Below are positions 47,842 to 55,913 of a stretch of DNA of 64,000 nucleotides, piece after piece. The stretch lies in assembly GCA_902537325.1 (NCBI GenBank), contig CACBAT010000001.1:59908-123907 (forward strand), given 5' to 3'. This DNA comes from an uncultured Alphaproteobacteria bacterium. Its GTDB lineage: Bacteria > Pseudomonadota > Alphaproteobacteria > HIMB59 > GCA-002718135. Position numbers and translations under genes: made by a program. The notes beneath the pieces were generated by a model. The model was not told the origin of the DNA. It made no database searches and was given only the letters and a program-made list of their open reading frames with translations. Each line of letters opens with the position of its first letter. The first letter of the stretch is position 1.

Positions 47842-48885
47842 ATGGAAAAAATTAAATGGGGAATTATTGGGCCAGGAAGCATAGCAAATAATTTTGCAGA
47901 CGGACTAAAAGGCTCTTACTCCGGGCAGCTGGTTAGTATAGCAAGTAAAAATGATGATCGCCGAAAAAACTTTGGTGATAAATACGATATTCATCCAGAT
48001 TTTAGATTTGATAATTATGATGATATTATAAACTCAGAACATATCGATGCTATTTATATTTCCACACCACATACTCTACATGCTGAATGGACAATAAAAG
48101 CTGCAGGTAAAGGAAAGCATGTTCTTTGTGAAAAACCAGGTGCTGTTAATTTAATCGAAGGTAAAAAAATTATAGAGGCAGTAAAAGAAGCTGGAGTATT
48201 CTATATGGAAGGCTTTATGTATCGTTGTCATCCTCAAATTCCAAAACTTTTAGAAGTAATAAAAAATAAAATGATAGGAGATATCACATCAATTGAAGCC
48301 TCTTTTGGTTTTGATATGGGTAAAACTATACCAGATCACAGATTATTTAATAAAAATTTAGCAGGTGGAGGTATCCTAGATGTTGGGTTATATCCCATTT
48401 CTTTTTCAAGACTTATTGCAGGGGTCGCAACTGGCGAAAAATTTTTAGAACCTAAATTTATAGATGCTGAAGCGAGAATAGGGGAAACAGGTGTTGATGA
48501 AGTTGCGCATGCAAATTTAGAATTTAAAAATGGTATCAAGGCTAAAGTTTCTACAGCAGTTATGGAAAGTATGAAAAATAATGCAGTTATTTCTGGATCG
48601 GAAGGTACAATTGAGTTGCCAGATCCATGGATGCCTGGAAGAGAAGGCGGCCCATACCATGCTAAAATAATTATTACAAAAAAAGGTAATGAAGAAATTA
48701 TAGATGTTAAAGGGCCAGAACATTTGTTTTTCTTCGAAGGAGAACTTGCAAGTCAGTGTATTGCAAAAGAAAAAACACAACCACCTCATCCAGCAATGAC
48801 TTGGGAAGATACATTGGGAAATCTTCAAGCTCTTGATACATGGAGAGAGAAAGTAAATTATAAACTACCACAGGATGAAATATGA
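47842..48885 (+). CDS. Gfo/Idh/MocA family oxidoreductase
   Basis: A 347-aa NAD(P)-dependent dehydrogenase. The Rossmann start KWGIIGPGSIANNFADGL is near residue 4, followed by YISTPHTLHAEWTIKAAGKG and the family EKP motif (HVLCEKPGAVN). The C-terminal domain has GGGILDVGLYPISFSRL, resembling trans-1,2-dihydrobenzene-1,2-diol dehydrogenase-type members. The substrate is probably a sugar or cyclitol. The ATG at 47842 directly follows the permease stop; a TTG 18 codons upstream is disfavoured. Its TGA overlaps the aldo/keto reductase ATG (ATGA). Confidence 0.88.
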   Translation: MEKIKWGIIGPGSIANNFADGLKGSYSGQLVSIASKNDDRRKNFGDKYDIHPDFRFDNYDDIINSEHIDAIYISTPHTLHAEWTIKAAGKGKHVLCEKPGAVNLIEGKKIIEAVKEAGVFYMEGFMYRCHPQIPKLLEVIKNKMIGDITSIEASFGFDMGKTIPDHRLFNKNLAGGGILDVGLYPISFSRLIAGVATGEKFLEPKFIDAEARIGETGVDEVAHANLEFKNGIKAKVSTAVMESMKNNAVISGSEGTIELPDPWMPGREGGPYHAKIIITKKGNEEIIDVKGPEHLFFFEGELASQCIAKEKTQPPHPAMTWEDTLGNLQALDTWREKVNYKLPQDEI

Positions 48886-49838
48886 AATATGATAGAATAG
48901 AAGGAATAGATAAAGACATTTCCAAACTTGTTATGGGATGTGATAACCAAGATGAAATTAACGAAGCTTCAAAGTTGTGGGATCATTGGATTGAAGTCGG
49001 TGGTAATATGTTTGATACAGCATTCATCTATGGTGGCGGTAATCACGAAAAAGTTTTAGGACAATGGTTAAAAAACAATAACAACAGAAAAGATGTTTTA
49101 ATACTTGGCAAAGGTGCTCACACGCCTGATTGCAATCCTGAAGCTATTTCAAAACAATTAACAATCTCTCTTGAAAGAATGAATACTGATTATGTTGATA
49201 TTTATATTATGCACCGAGATAATACTGATTATCCTGTTGAAGAATTTATGGATGTTTTAAATCAAGAGAAAGAAAAAGGTAGAATAAAAATATTTGGTGG
49301 CTCTAATTGGACCATTGAAAGATTTAAAGAAGGAAATGAATGGGCACAAAAAAATAACAAACAAGAAATGTCTATTCTTAACAATAATTTAGCTCTTGCT
49401 AAAATGATTAATCCACTTTGGAATGGTTGTTTGTCATCTAATGTAAATGAAACATTAGAGTATCTAAATTCTACTCAAAAATCTCATATGTCTTGGTCTA
49501 GTCAGGCAAGAGGTTATTTTTTACCTGATGCTATTACAAAAGAAATTGAAGACAAAATTACTAAAGCAGAAACTTATAGAGCGCCAGGTGAGAACTCAAG
49601 CGGTCCTATTAGCTGTTATGATAGTGAAGATAATAGAGAAAGAAAAAAAAGAGCAATGGAACTAGCTGAAAAAAAAGGATGTACCGCACATAATATTGCA
49701 GCAAGTTGGACAATCAATCAATCTTTTCCATCATTTGCATTAATTGGGCCAAGAACAATTGATGAGCTTGATACAACACTACCTTGCTTAGATATAGAAT
49801 TAACAAAAGAAGAAATTAATTGGTTAAATTTAACTTAA
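48882..49838 (+). CDS. aldo/keto reductase
   Basis: A 318-aa (beta/alpha)8 reductase. The catalytic tetrad can be seen: D and Y in MFDTAFIYGGG (about residues 43-53), K in ILGKGAHT, and H in YIMHRDNT. The C-terminal NADPH site is in the LIGPRTIDELDTTLPCLDIE segment. It is co-translated with the upstream Gfo/Idh/MocA gene (4-bp overlap), so the two should act on the same sugar or polyol. The convergent LacI gene overlaps its 3' end by 9 bp. Confidence 0.88.
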   Translation: MKYDRIEGIDKDISKLVMGCDNQDEINEASKLWDHWIEVGGNMFDTAFIYGGGNHEKVLGQWLKNNNNRKDVLILGKGAHTPDCNPEAISKQLTISLERMNTDYVDIYIMHRDNTDYPVEEFMDVLNQEKEKGRIKIFGGSNWTIERFKEGNEWAQKNNKQEMSILNNNLALAKMINPLWNGCLSSNVNETLEYLNSTQKSHMSWSSQARGYFLPDAITKEIEDKITKAETYRAPGENSSGPISCYDSEDNRERKKRAMELAEKKGCTAHNIAASWTINQSFPSFALIGPRTIDELDTTLPCLDIELTKEEINWLNLT

Positions 49839-50867
49839 TTTAGTTTTTTTAATTTTGTGACTTGTTCCTTCATTTAATATTGGCTCAATCAAAGTAGATA
49901 TTTTTTTTATTGATATATCTTGTTCTAGGTTCTGTAAAATTTTTACAGATTGTCTCCCCATTTCCATTAATGGGTGTGAAATATATGTAAGATTTTGAGA
50001 GCTTAAATAACTGTCCTGGTCATTAAATCCTACCACAGAAATATCTTTTCCAATTTCTAATTTCATATCCTGACATTTTAACAAACAGCCTGTAAAAAAA
50101 CGAAGATGAGAACAAATTATTGCAGTAGGAGGTTTTTTTAAACTTAATAAATACTTTGTTATGGCAGATCCTGATTCAACAGTTTCAATTAAACTATCTT
50201 GATAATATTCATTTGAATAATGTAGTTGTAAGTTTTTTATTGAACTTTCATAAGCAGCTTTTCGTTGTGCTCCATAATTAAAACTTCGATGAACATTGAT
50301 AAAAGCAATTCTTTTATGGCCATTATTTGAAAGCTTATCCATTAACAATTCAATACTTTTCTTATTATCCAGATCAATCCAAGCATGCTCTGTTTGTTTG
50401 TTAGTTCTACCCCAAGTCACAAATTTAATATTTCTTTTATTCAAGAAAGTAACTCTTTCATCATTTTTTTTAATTTTATAAAAAATAAATTTATCTGCTT
50501 GTTCTGTAGAAATAAGTTTTTTGAAATAATTCATTTCTTCATCTTCATTTAAGCAAAACTTTGTTATTAATTCTGTATTAGTATTCTTTATTCCTAGAGT
50601 AATTCCTGCAAGAAACTGTAAAACAACATGATCAGGCGCCTCTGGATCAATAGATGATATAAAAGCAATTGTATCAGTTTTTTTTGACGCTAATCTTCTT
50701 GCATTCAAGTCTGGAAAGTAGTTATATTTTTTTGCAGTTTTAAAAATTTTATCCTTAGTTTGCTGTGATATATTGTCATAGCCATTAAGTGCTCTAGAAA
50801 CAGAACTTACAGATAAACCAAGTTTTTTGGCCAATTCTTTAATATTTATTTTTTTATTTTTACTCAT
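49830..50867 (-). CDS. LacI-family transcriptional regulator
   Basis: A 345-aa repressor. The N-terminal LacI helix-turn-helix is complete (NIKELAKKLGLSVSSVSRAL, then NGYDNIS, with hinge NARRLASKKTDTIAFIS), followed by a sugar-binding periplasmic-protein-like domain (about 60-340). The effector is unknown, presumably the sugar carried by the downstream transporter. The ATG at 50867 is preferred over a TTG three codons upstream. It is divergent from the GtsA-like gene across a 115-bp spacer with two palindromic operator candidates, so it probably controls that operon and itself. Confidence 0.93.
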   Translation of the reverse strand: MSKNKKINIKELAKKLGLSVSSVSRALNGYDNISQQTKDKIFKTAKKYNYFPDLNARRLASKKTDTIAFISSIDPEAPDHVVLQFLAGITLGIKNTNTELITKFCLNEDEEMNYFKKLISTEQADKFIFYKIKKNDERVTFLNKRNIKFVTWGRTNKQTEHAWIDLDNKKSIELLMDKLSNNGHKRIAFINVHRSFNYGAQRKAAYESSIKNLQLHYSNEYYQDSLIETVESGSAITKYLLSLKKPPTAIICSHLRFFTGCLLKCQDMKLEIGKDISVVGFNDQDSYLSSQNLTYISHPLMEMGRQSVKILQNLEQDISIKKISTLIEPILNEGTSHKIKKTKLS

Positions 50868-50914
50868 TTTTTGCAAATTATGTTTTCATAATTATAAATT
50901 GTCAGTCTTACAAG

Positions 50915-50926
50915 TAAAACGTTTTA
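50915..50926. promoter_or_regulatory. LacI-family operator candidate 1
   Basis: The perfect 12-bp palindrome TAAAACGTTTTA has the AAACGTTT core typical of LacI-family sites. Its centre is 25 bp from that of the second site. It lies just upstream of a TTGACT that could be a -35 element. Confidence 0.78.
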
Positions 50927-50932
50927 TTGACT
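50927..50932 (+). promoter_or_regulatory. possible -35 element of the GtsA-like operon
   Basis: TTGACT lies between the two operator candidates; the matching -10 (TACTAA at 50950-50955, 17-bp spacing) is weak and overlaps the second operator. A repressor bound there would block polymerase. Confidence 0.4.
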
Positions 50933-50935
50933 TAA

Positions 50936-50955
50936 TTAGTAAAACGTTTTACTAA
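50936..50955. promoter_or_regulatory. LacI-family operator candidate 2
   Basis: TTAGTAAAACGTTTTACTAA is a perfect 20-bp palindrome, with the same TAAAACGTTTTA core as the first site. It is the strongest inverted repeat seen in the intergenic DNA of the window and sits 27 bp before the GtsA-like start codon. Confidence 0.85.
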
Positions 50956-50970
50956 ATATTGAATTTTAAA

Positions 50971-50977
50971 GGGAGGA
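50971..50977 (+). promoter_or_regulatory. Shine-Dalgarno of the GtsA-like gene
   Basis: GGGAGGA, with 6 bases between the GGAGG core and the ATG at 50983. This decides the start against the upstream ATG at 50959. Confidence 0.8.
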
Positions 50978-50982
50978 AAATA

Positions 50983-52227
50983 ATGAAAAAATTTTTTTCA
51001 ATTATACTTACGTTATTTATACCCCTATCTTTTACTAATGCTTCTAAGGCTGGCGGTCACATGGAAGCTGAAGTTATTCACTGGTGGGTATCTGGTGGAG
51101 AGCAAGCTGCAATATCAAAATTTGCTGAAGCTTGGAAAGATATGGGTGGTACTTGGATTGATACTGCTATTACAGGTGGTGATAATGCAAGAGGAACTAC
51201 TGTAAACAGAATTATAGGAGGAAACCCTCCAACTGCAGCTCAGTTCAATATTTCTAAACAGTTTGTTGATTTAGTTGAACAGGGACAACTTCAATCATTA
51301 GAAGAAGTTGCATCTGCTGAAGGATGGAGAGATTTTATCTATCCACCTGAACTAATTGAGACATGTGAATTTGAAGGTGAATTCTACTGTGTGCCAGTAA
51401 ATATTCATAGTGCTCAATGGATGTGGATTAACAATGAAGTTTTTGAAAAAGCTGGAGTACCAAAACCAAATACTATTCAAGATTTTATTGCTGTTGCTCC
51501 ACAAATTCAAGATGCTGGATTTATACCTCTAGCTTTAGGAGGTCAGCCTTGGCAAGAAGGTCTAATGTTTGATGTTGTAGCATCTTCTACATTAGGTTTC
51601 CCTCACATGGCTAAACTTTATAGAGATAAAGATGTTGAAGCATTTAGAGATGGTAAGATGGAAATGGTTTTACAAACTTACAGAGATCTAAATAAGTTCA
51701 TTGATGAAGGTGCACCTGGCAGACTTTGGAATGATGCGACAGCAATGGTTGTAGAAGGAAAAGCTGCAATGCAAATCATGGGTGATTGGGCGCGTGGAGA
51801 GTTTGCAGTAGCAGGAAAAGAAGCAAAAGTAGATTACGATTGTGTAATTCCTGGAAAAGAAAAATACGTAGCTCTTGGTGGCGATGTATTTGTATTTCCA
51901 AAAAATTCAGATCCAAAAGTTAAAGAAATTCAGCTAAAAATGGCAAGTATGATGGTAAATCCTACTGTTCAAGCTAATTTCAATAACGCAAAAGGATCAC
52001 TTCCAATGAGATTGGATGTTGATACTTCAGCCGCTGATGCTTGTATGCAAATGGGCCTTGAATTAATACAACAACCTAGCGCAATAATGAGAGAAAATGA
52101 TGACTGGAATAGCCCAGCCTTCACTTCTGCATGGGAAGATATTATTTCTGAATTTAGAAATGATCCTAATTACTCTGTTAGTGCTGCTATGGACGATTTA
52201 GAAGCTGTATTAACAAGCGGATTATAG
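50983..52227 (+). CDS. ABC transporter sugar-binding protein, GtsA-like (CUT1)
   Basis: A 414-aa binding protein with a signal peptide (about residues 1-23). The mature start EVIHWWVSGGEQAAISKFAE and the later TVNRIIGGNPPTAAQFN follow the glucose/mannose-binding proteins of the GtsA type (Pseudomonas) and the Thermus glucose/galactose binder, recalled from memory. Cysteines in ETCEFEGEFYCVP could form a disulfide in the periplasm. The start is set by the Shine-Dalgarno site, so eight residues of a longer frame from 50959 are not used. The likely ligand is a monosaccharide such as glucose, unproven. Confidence 0.9.
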   Translation: MKKFFSIILTLFIPLSFTNASKAGGHMEAEVIHWWVSGGEQAAISKFAEAWKDMGGTWIDTAITGGDNARGTTVNRIIGGNPPTAAQFNISKQFVDLVEQGQLQSLEEVASAEGWRDFIYPPELIETCEFEGEFYCVPVNIHSAQWMWINNEVFEKAGVPKPNTIQDFIAVAPQIQDAGFIPLALGGQPWQEGLMFDVVASSTLGFPHMAKLYRDKDVEAFRDGKMEMVLQTYRDLNKFIDEGAPGRLWNDATAMVVEGKAAMQIMGDWARGEFAVAGKEAKVDYDCVIPGKEKYVALGGDVFVFPKNSDPKVKEIQLKMASMMVNPTVQANFNNAKGSLPMRLDVDTSAADACMQMGLELIQQPSAIMRENDDWNSPAFTSAWEDIISEFRNDPNYSVSAAMDDLEAVLTSGL

Positions 52228-52238
52228 TATAAATTTAT

Positions 52239-52262
52239 TAAGGCAGGATTTATCCTGCCTTA
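52239..52262 (+). terminator. intercistronic hairpin after the GtsA-like gene
   Basis: Arms TAAGGCAGGAT (52239-52249) and ATCCTGCCTTA (52252-52262) form an 11-bp hairpin with a 2-base loop. There is no clear T run, so it may protect the 3' end of a processed binding-protein mRNA rather than end transcription. Confidence 0.65.
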
Positions 52263-52286
52263 GTTAAATTACTTTTTAAATTTCCA

Positions 52287-53168
52287 ATGTATTATTTAAC
52301 AAAAAACCTGGCATCTAAAATATCTTTACTGCCAATGATAATTATTTCTTTAACTGTTTTTGTTGGATGCATCATATATTCATTCATTTACTCATTAACT
52401 GGATCAAAACTTATTCCTGCTTTAAATTATGTAGGCTTTCAACAATATGAGAGACTTTTTAAAAGTAGAAAATGGGACGTAGCTGTAGAAAATATATTTA
52501 TTTATGGTTTTGTCTTTACAATTGGATGCTTAGTAATTGGTTTTTTGTTAGCTGTTTTAATTGATCAAAAAATTCGAGGTGAAAGTTTATTTAGAACAAT
52601 TTTTTTATACCCCTATGCGATGTCTTTTGTAGTAACGGGATTAGTATGGAAGTGGGTTTTGAATCCTACTTTTGGACTTGAGCATTCAATGCATTTATGG
52701 GGATTTGATTGGTTCAAACTTGACTGGTTAGTAAATAGAGAATTAGCAATTTACGCAGTTTGTATTGCAGCAGTATGGCAAGGTGCTGGTTTTGTTATGG
52801 TTCTTATGCTTGCAGGATTAAGAGGAATTGATGAAGATATTTGGAAATCACTTAGTATTGAAGGTATTCCAAAATGGAGGTCATATTTATTTGTAATACT
52901 TCCTATGATAAGACCAATGGTTGTAACATCCATAGTCTTAATTGCAGCAGGGGTGGTAAAAGTTTACGATTTAATTTTAGCATTAACGTCAGGCGGACCT
53001 GGTTACGCAACTACAACTCCAGCTATGTATGTTATGGAGAATTTTTTTAGTAGAGCAAATTTAGGCCAAGCTTTTGCTGCATCAATTATTATGTTTATTA
53101 GTGTTGTTTGTATTCTTGCTCCGTGGGCATACTATGAATTTTATTTTAGGAATAAGGAAGCAAAATAG
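52287..53168 (+). CDS. sugar ABC permease, GtsB-like
   Basis: A 293-aa CUT1 permease of the MalF/UgpA class with six membrane segments. The EAA loop is DIWKSLSIEGIPKWRSYLFV, then ILPM. The FLYPYAMSFVVTGLVWKWVL segment, then NPTFGLEH, is typical. It is part of a four-gene importer (binding protein, two permeases, ATPase) and its TAG overlaps the GTG start of the second permease. Confidence 0.92.
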   Translation: MYYLTKNLASKISLLPMIIISLTVFVGCIIYSFIYSLTGSKLIPALNYVGFQQYERLFKSRKWDVAVENIFIYGFVFTIGCLVIGFLLAVLIDQKIRGESLFRTIFLYPYAMSFVVTGLVWKWVLNPTFGLEHSMHLWGFDWFKLDWLVNRELAIYAVCIAAVWQGAGFVMVLMLAGLRGIDEDIWKSLSIEGIPKWRSYLFVILPMIRPMVVTSIVLIAAGVVKVYDLILALTSGGPGYATTTPAMYVMENFFSRANLGQAFAASIIMFISVVCILAPWAYYEFYFRNKEAK

Positions 53169-54064
53169 TGAATATTAATTCCAATAATTTTCAACCAAAT
53201 GGACCGCGACCAAAACATTTAACCATTGGAAGAATAGGGATGTATTGTTTTATTTTTATGTGCGCTTTATTTTTTTTAATGCCTTTGTATGTAATGATCG
53301 TAACATCACTAAAAGATATGGATGAAATTAGATCTGGAAATTTATTATATATTCCAAAAGTACTAAGTTTTTATGCTTGGCCAAAAGCTTGGTCTGAAGC
53401 TTGCACGGGTTTTGTTTGTGAAGGTTTAAAACCAGGTTTAATAAATTCAATTAAAATTACAGTTCCTAGTGTAATAGTATCTGTTTCACTTGGTGCAATA
53501 AATGGATATGCTCTGGCATTTTGGCGTTTTAAAGGAGCTTATTTTTTCTTTGGTCTTTGTCTTTTTGGAGCATTTATTCCTTATCAAGTAATGGTATATC
53601 CTTTGTTAAAGATTGAGAGTGCAATTGGAATTTATTCTTCTTTGCCTGGAATAATTCTTGTTCATACTATTTTTGGTATGCCAATACTAACACTTATCTT
53701 CAGAAACTTTTATGCTAGCCTTCCAATAGATCTTTTTAAAGCAGCCAGAATAGATGGAGGTAATTTTATAAAAATATTCTTCTATGTAATAATTCCAATG
53801 TCTACTCCTATAACTATCGTAGCTGTTATTCTTCAAGTTACAGGAATTTGGAATGATTTTCTTCTTGGGTTAGTTTTCGCTGGTAGAGATAATCAACCCA
53901 TGACAGTGCAATTAAATAATATTGTACAAGTAGATTACGGTGTAGCTGAGTATAATGTAGATATGGCAGCAACAATTTTAACTTCTCTAGTACCTCTTTT
54001 TGTATACTTTATCTCTGGAAGATGGTTTGTGCGTGGAATAGCAGCTGGGGCAATAAAGGGGTGA
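53168..54064 (+). CDS. sugar ABC permease, GtsC-like
   Basis: A 298-aa CUT1 permease of the MalG/UgpE class. The EAA loop is DLFKAARIDGGNFIKIFFYV, then IIPM, and the C-terminus is the family AAGAIKG. The start is a GTG overlapping the stop of the first permease; the conserved N-terminal segment (RIGMYCFIFMCALFFLMPLY) follows soon after. The ATPase gene starts 2 bp after its stop. Confidence 0.92.
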   Translation: MNINSNNFQPNGPRPKHLTIGRIGMYCFIFMCALFFLMPLYVMIVTSLKDMDEIRSGNLLYIPKVLSFYAWPKAWSEACTGFVCEGLKPGLINSIKITVPSVIVSVSLGAINGYALAFWRFKGAYFFFGLCLFGAFIPYQVMVYPLLKIESAIGIYSSLPGIILVHTIFGMPILTLIFRNFYASLPIDLFKAARIDGGNFIKIFFYVIIPMSTPITIVAVILQVTGIWNDFLLGLVFAGRDNQPMTVQLNNIVQVDYGVAEYNVDMAATILTSLVPLFVYFISGRWFVRGIAAGAIKG

Positions 54065-54066
54065 GT

Positions 54067-55140
54067 ATGAAAAATAGTGTAGAGGTAAAAAATATATCCT
54101 TTAGTTATGGAAAAACGGAAATACTAAATGATTTAAGTCTTGATATTAAAGAAGGTGAATTTATGGTTTTGTTAGGACCTTCAGGTTGTGGCAAAACAAC
54201 TTTATTAAACTGTATAGCTGGTCTTTTAGATTTGACTGAGGGTCAAATTTGGATTGAAGATGATAATGTTACTTGGAAAGAGCCAAAAGATAGACATATA
54301 GGTATGGTGTTTCAGTCCTACGCCTTATATCCAAGTATGACTGTTGAAAAAAATTTATCATTTGGCTTAAGAATGATGGGAACTGCTAAAAAAATTATAG
54401 ATGATAAAATTGAAAAAGCAGCAAATCTTTTACAGATTAATGAATTACTTAAAAGAAAGCCATCTCAACTATCAGGAGGTCAAAGACAACGTGTTGCAAT
54501 AGGAAGAGCTTTAGTAAGAGATGCAAAGGTATTTTTATTTGATGAACCGTTGAGTAATCTGGATGCAAAATTAAGAGCTGAATTACGTTATGAAATAAAA
54601 AAACTTCACAGAGATTTATCCAATACCATGATTTATGTAACCCATGATCAAATTGAAGCAATGACACTTGCTGACCGTATATCTGTTATGAAAGATGGGC
54701 TAATACAACAATTAGATACACCTAAACAAATTTATAATAAGCCAGCTAATTTATTTGTGGCTGGATTTATTGGATCTCCAAGTATGAATTTTTTGAACGC
54801 AAAATTTGATAAAACAAATCAAAATTTAATTATTGGAAAGCGACATATTAATATTTCTAAATATGAAAATATTAATAATTTGACTGATGATCAACAAGTA
54901 GTTTTTGGTATAAGGCCAGAAAATATAATTATAGATAAAAATGAAAATTCTATTTTATGTAAAGTTGAATTAGTAGAGCCCATGGGCGCTGATACTTTAG
55001 TTTGGACTAGTATAGAGGGTACACCAATATCGATTAGATTAGAAGGAAGTTCAAATTTTAATTTAAATGATGAAATAAACATTTCATTTGATATAAATAA
55101 ATCTTCAATATTTGATAGTAAAACTGAGGAGAGAATTTAA
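54067..55140 (+). CDS. MalK/UgpC-type sugar ABC ATPase
   Basis: A 357-aa ATPase of the CUT1 class. Walker A GPSGCGKTT (about residues 38-46), Q-loop VFQSYALYP, signature LSGGQRQRVAIGRA, Walker B VFLFDEPLSNLDAK and switch histidine YVTHDQIEAM are complete. The C-terminal regulatory (TOBE) domain follows (about 235-355). It energises the GtsABC-like importer and could also serve the fused-permease system, which has no ATPase. MalK-type ATPases are known to be shared between systems. An AAGGGGTGAGT precedes the ATG. Start at 54067 rather than a longer frame from 54022. Confidence 0.95.
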   Translation: MKNSVEVKNISFSYGKTEILNDLSLDIKEGEFMVLLGPSGCGKTTLLNCIAGLLDLTEGQIWIEDDNVTWKEPKDRHIGMVFQSYALYPSMTVEKNLSFGLRMMGTAKKIIDDKIEKAANLLQINELLKRKPSQLSGGQRQRVAIGRALVRDAKVFLFDEPLSNLDAKLRAELRYEIKKLHRDLSNTMIYVTHDQIEAMTLADRISVMKDGLIQQLDTPKQIYNKPANLFVAGFIGSPSMNFLNAKFDKTNQNLIIGKRHINISKYENINNLTDDQQVVFGIRPENIIIDKNENSILCKVELVEPMGADTLVWTSIEGTPISIRLEGSSNFNLNDEINISFDINKSSIFDSKTEERI

Positions 55141-55913
55141 TGAACAGAAATCAAGTAACAATGCAGTTGTACACAACAAGAAAATTTCAACCTTACGAGC
55201 CAATATTTAAATTCCTATCTGAGTCTGGAATTAAAAATATTGAATTATTTGATTTAGATAAAATTGATTTAGATAATTTTAAATCAATGATGGAAGAAAA
55301 TAGTATTTCTATAAAATCTTCTCACATAAGTTTTCAAGCAATTACAAATACAGAAGAAACAATTAGTAGGATGAAATATCTAAATATTAAGCATGCGATA
55401 GTACCTTCTGTGCCTGAAAAATTTAGTAAAGATTTTGCTTCAAATTTTGATCTTGATGAAGACACTTGGAATAACTTTGGTAAAGATCTCTCATCATATG
55501 TACAAACGTATGAAGATAATGGTCTAACTCTTGGTTATCATAATCATTCATTTGAATTTAGACCTCTTCCTAGTGGTAAGCTTCCAATAGAGTGTATGAT
55601 GGATCACAATGAAAATCTAAAAATGGAACTTGATCTTGGATGGGCAGTTGCTGGAAAAGCAGATCCACTTGATTGGATAGAAAAATATAAAAATAAAATT
55701 ATTGGCTGTCACTTGAAAGATTTTTTTGATGAAACAAAAAATCTTTTAGACCATAGTGAACAATCTGCTGTAGGAGAAGGTTTCATAGATTGGCCAAAGC
55801 TTCTTGCAGAAGTTAAAAAAACACCATGTGAAGTTTTTGTACTAGAACACGATGATCCAAAAGATTATAAAGAATACACAACAAAGTCTTTAGAATATTT
55901 AGAGACAATTTAA
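55140..55913 (+). CDS. sugar phosphate isomerase/epimerase-like TIM-barrel protein
   Basis: A 257-aa AP endonuclease 2/xylose isomerase-like TIM barrel. Conserved metal-site segments are NGLTLGYHNHSFEF (about residues 130-143), KMELDLGWAVAGK, GCHLKDFF and FVLEHDDPKDYKEY at the end. Such proteins isomerise, epimerise or dehydrate keto sugars and inositol derivatives, often with a Gfo/Idh/MocA dehydrogenase as here. It overlaps the ATPase stop and the next ATG by one base each (TAATG), so it belongs to the same operon. Confidence 0.88.
   Translation: MNRNQVTMQLYTTRKFQPYEPIFKFLSESGIKNIELFDLDKIDLDNFKSMMEENSISIKSSHISFQAITNTEETISRMKYLNIKHAIVPSVPEKFSKDFASNFDLDEDTWNNFGKDLSSYVQTYEDNGLTLGYHNHSFEFRPLPSGKLPIECMMDHNENLKMELDLGWAVAGKADPLDWIEKYKNKIIGCHLKDFFDETKNLLDHSEQSAVGEGFIDWPKLLAEVKKTPCEVFVLEHDDPKDYKEYTTKSLEYLETI

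Noticed and set aside
48336..48925. Three minus-strand frames opposite the Gfo/Idh/MocA gene
   Set aside because: They overlap a clear dehydrogenase gene completely and have no family features or ribosome-binding sites.
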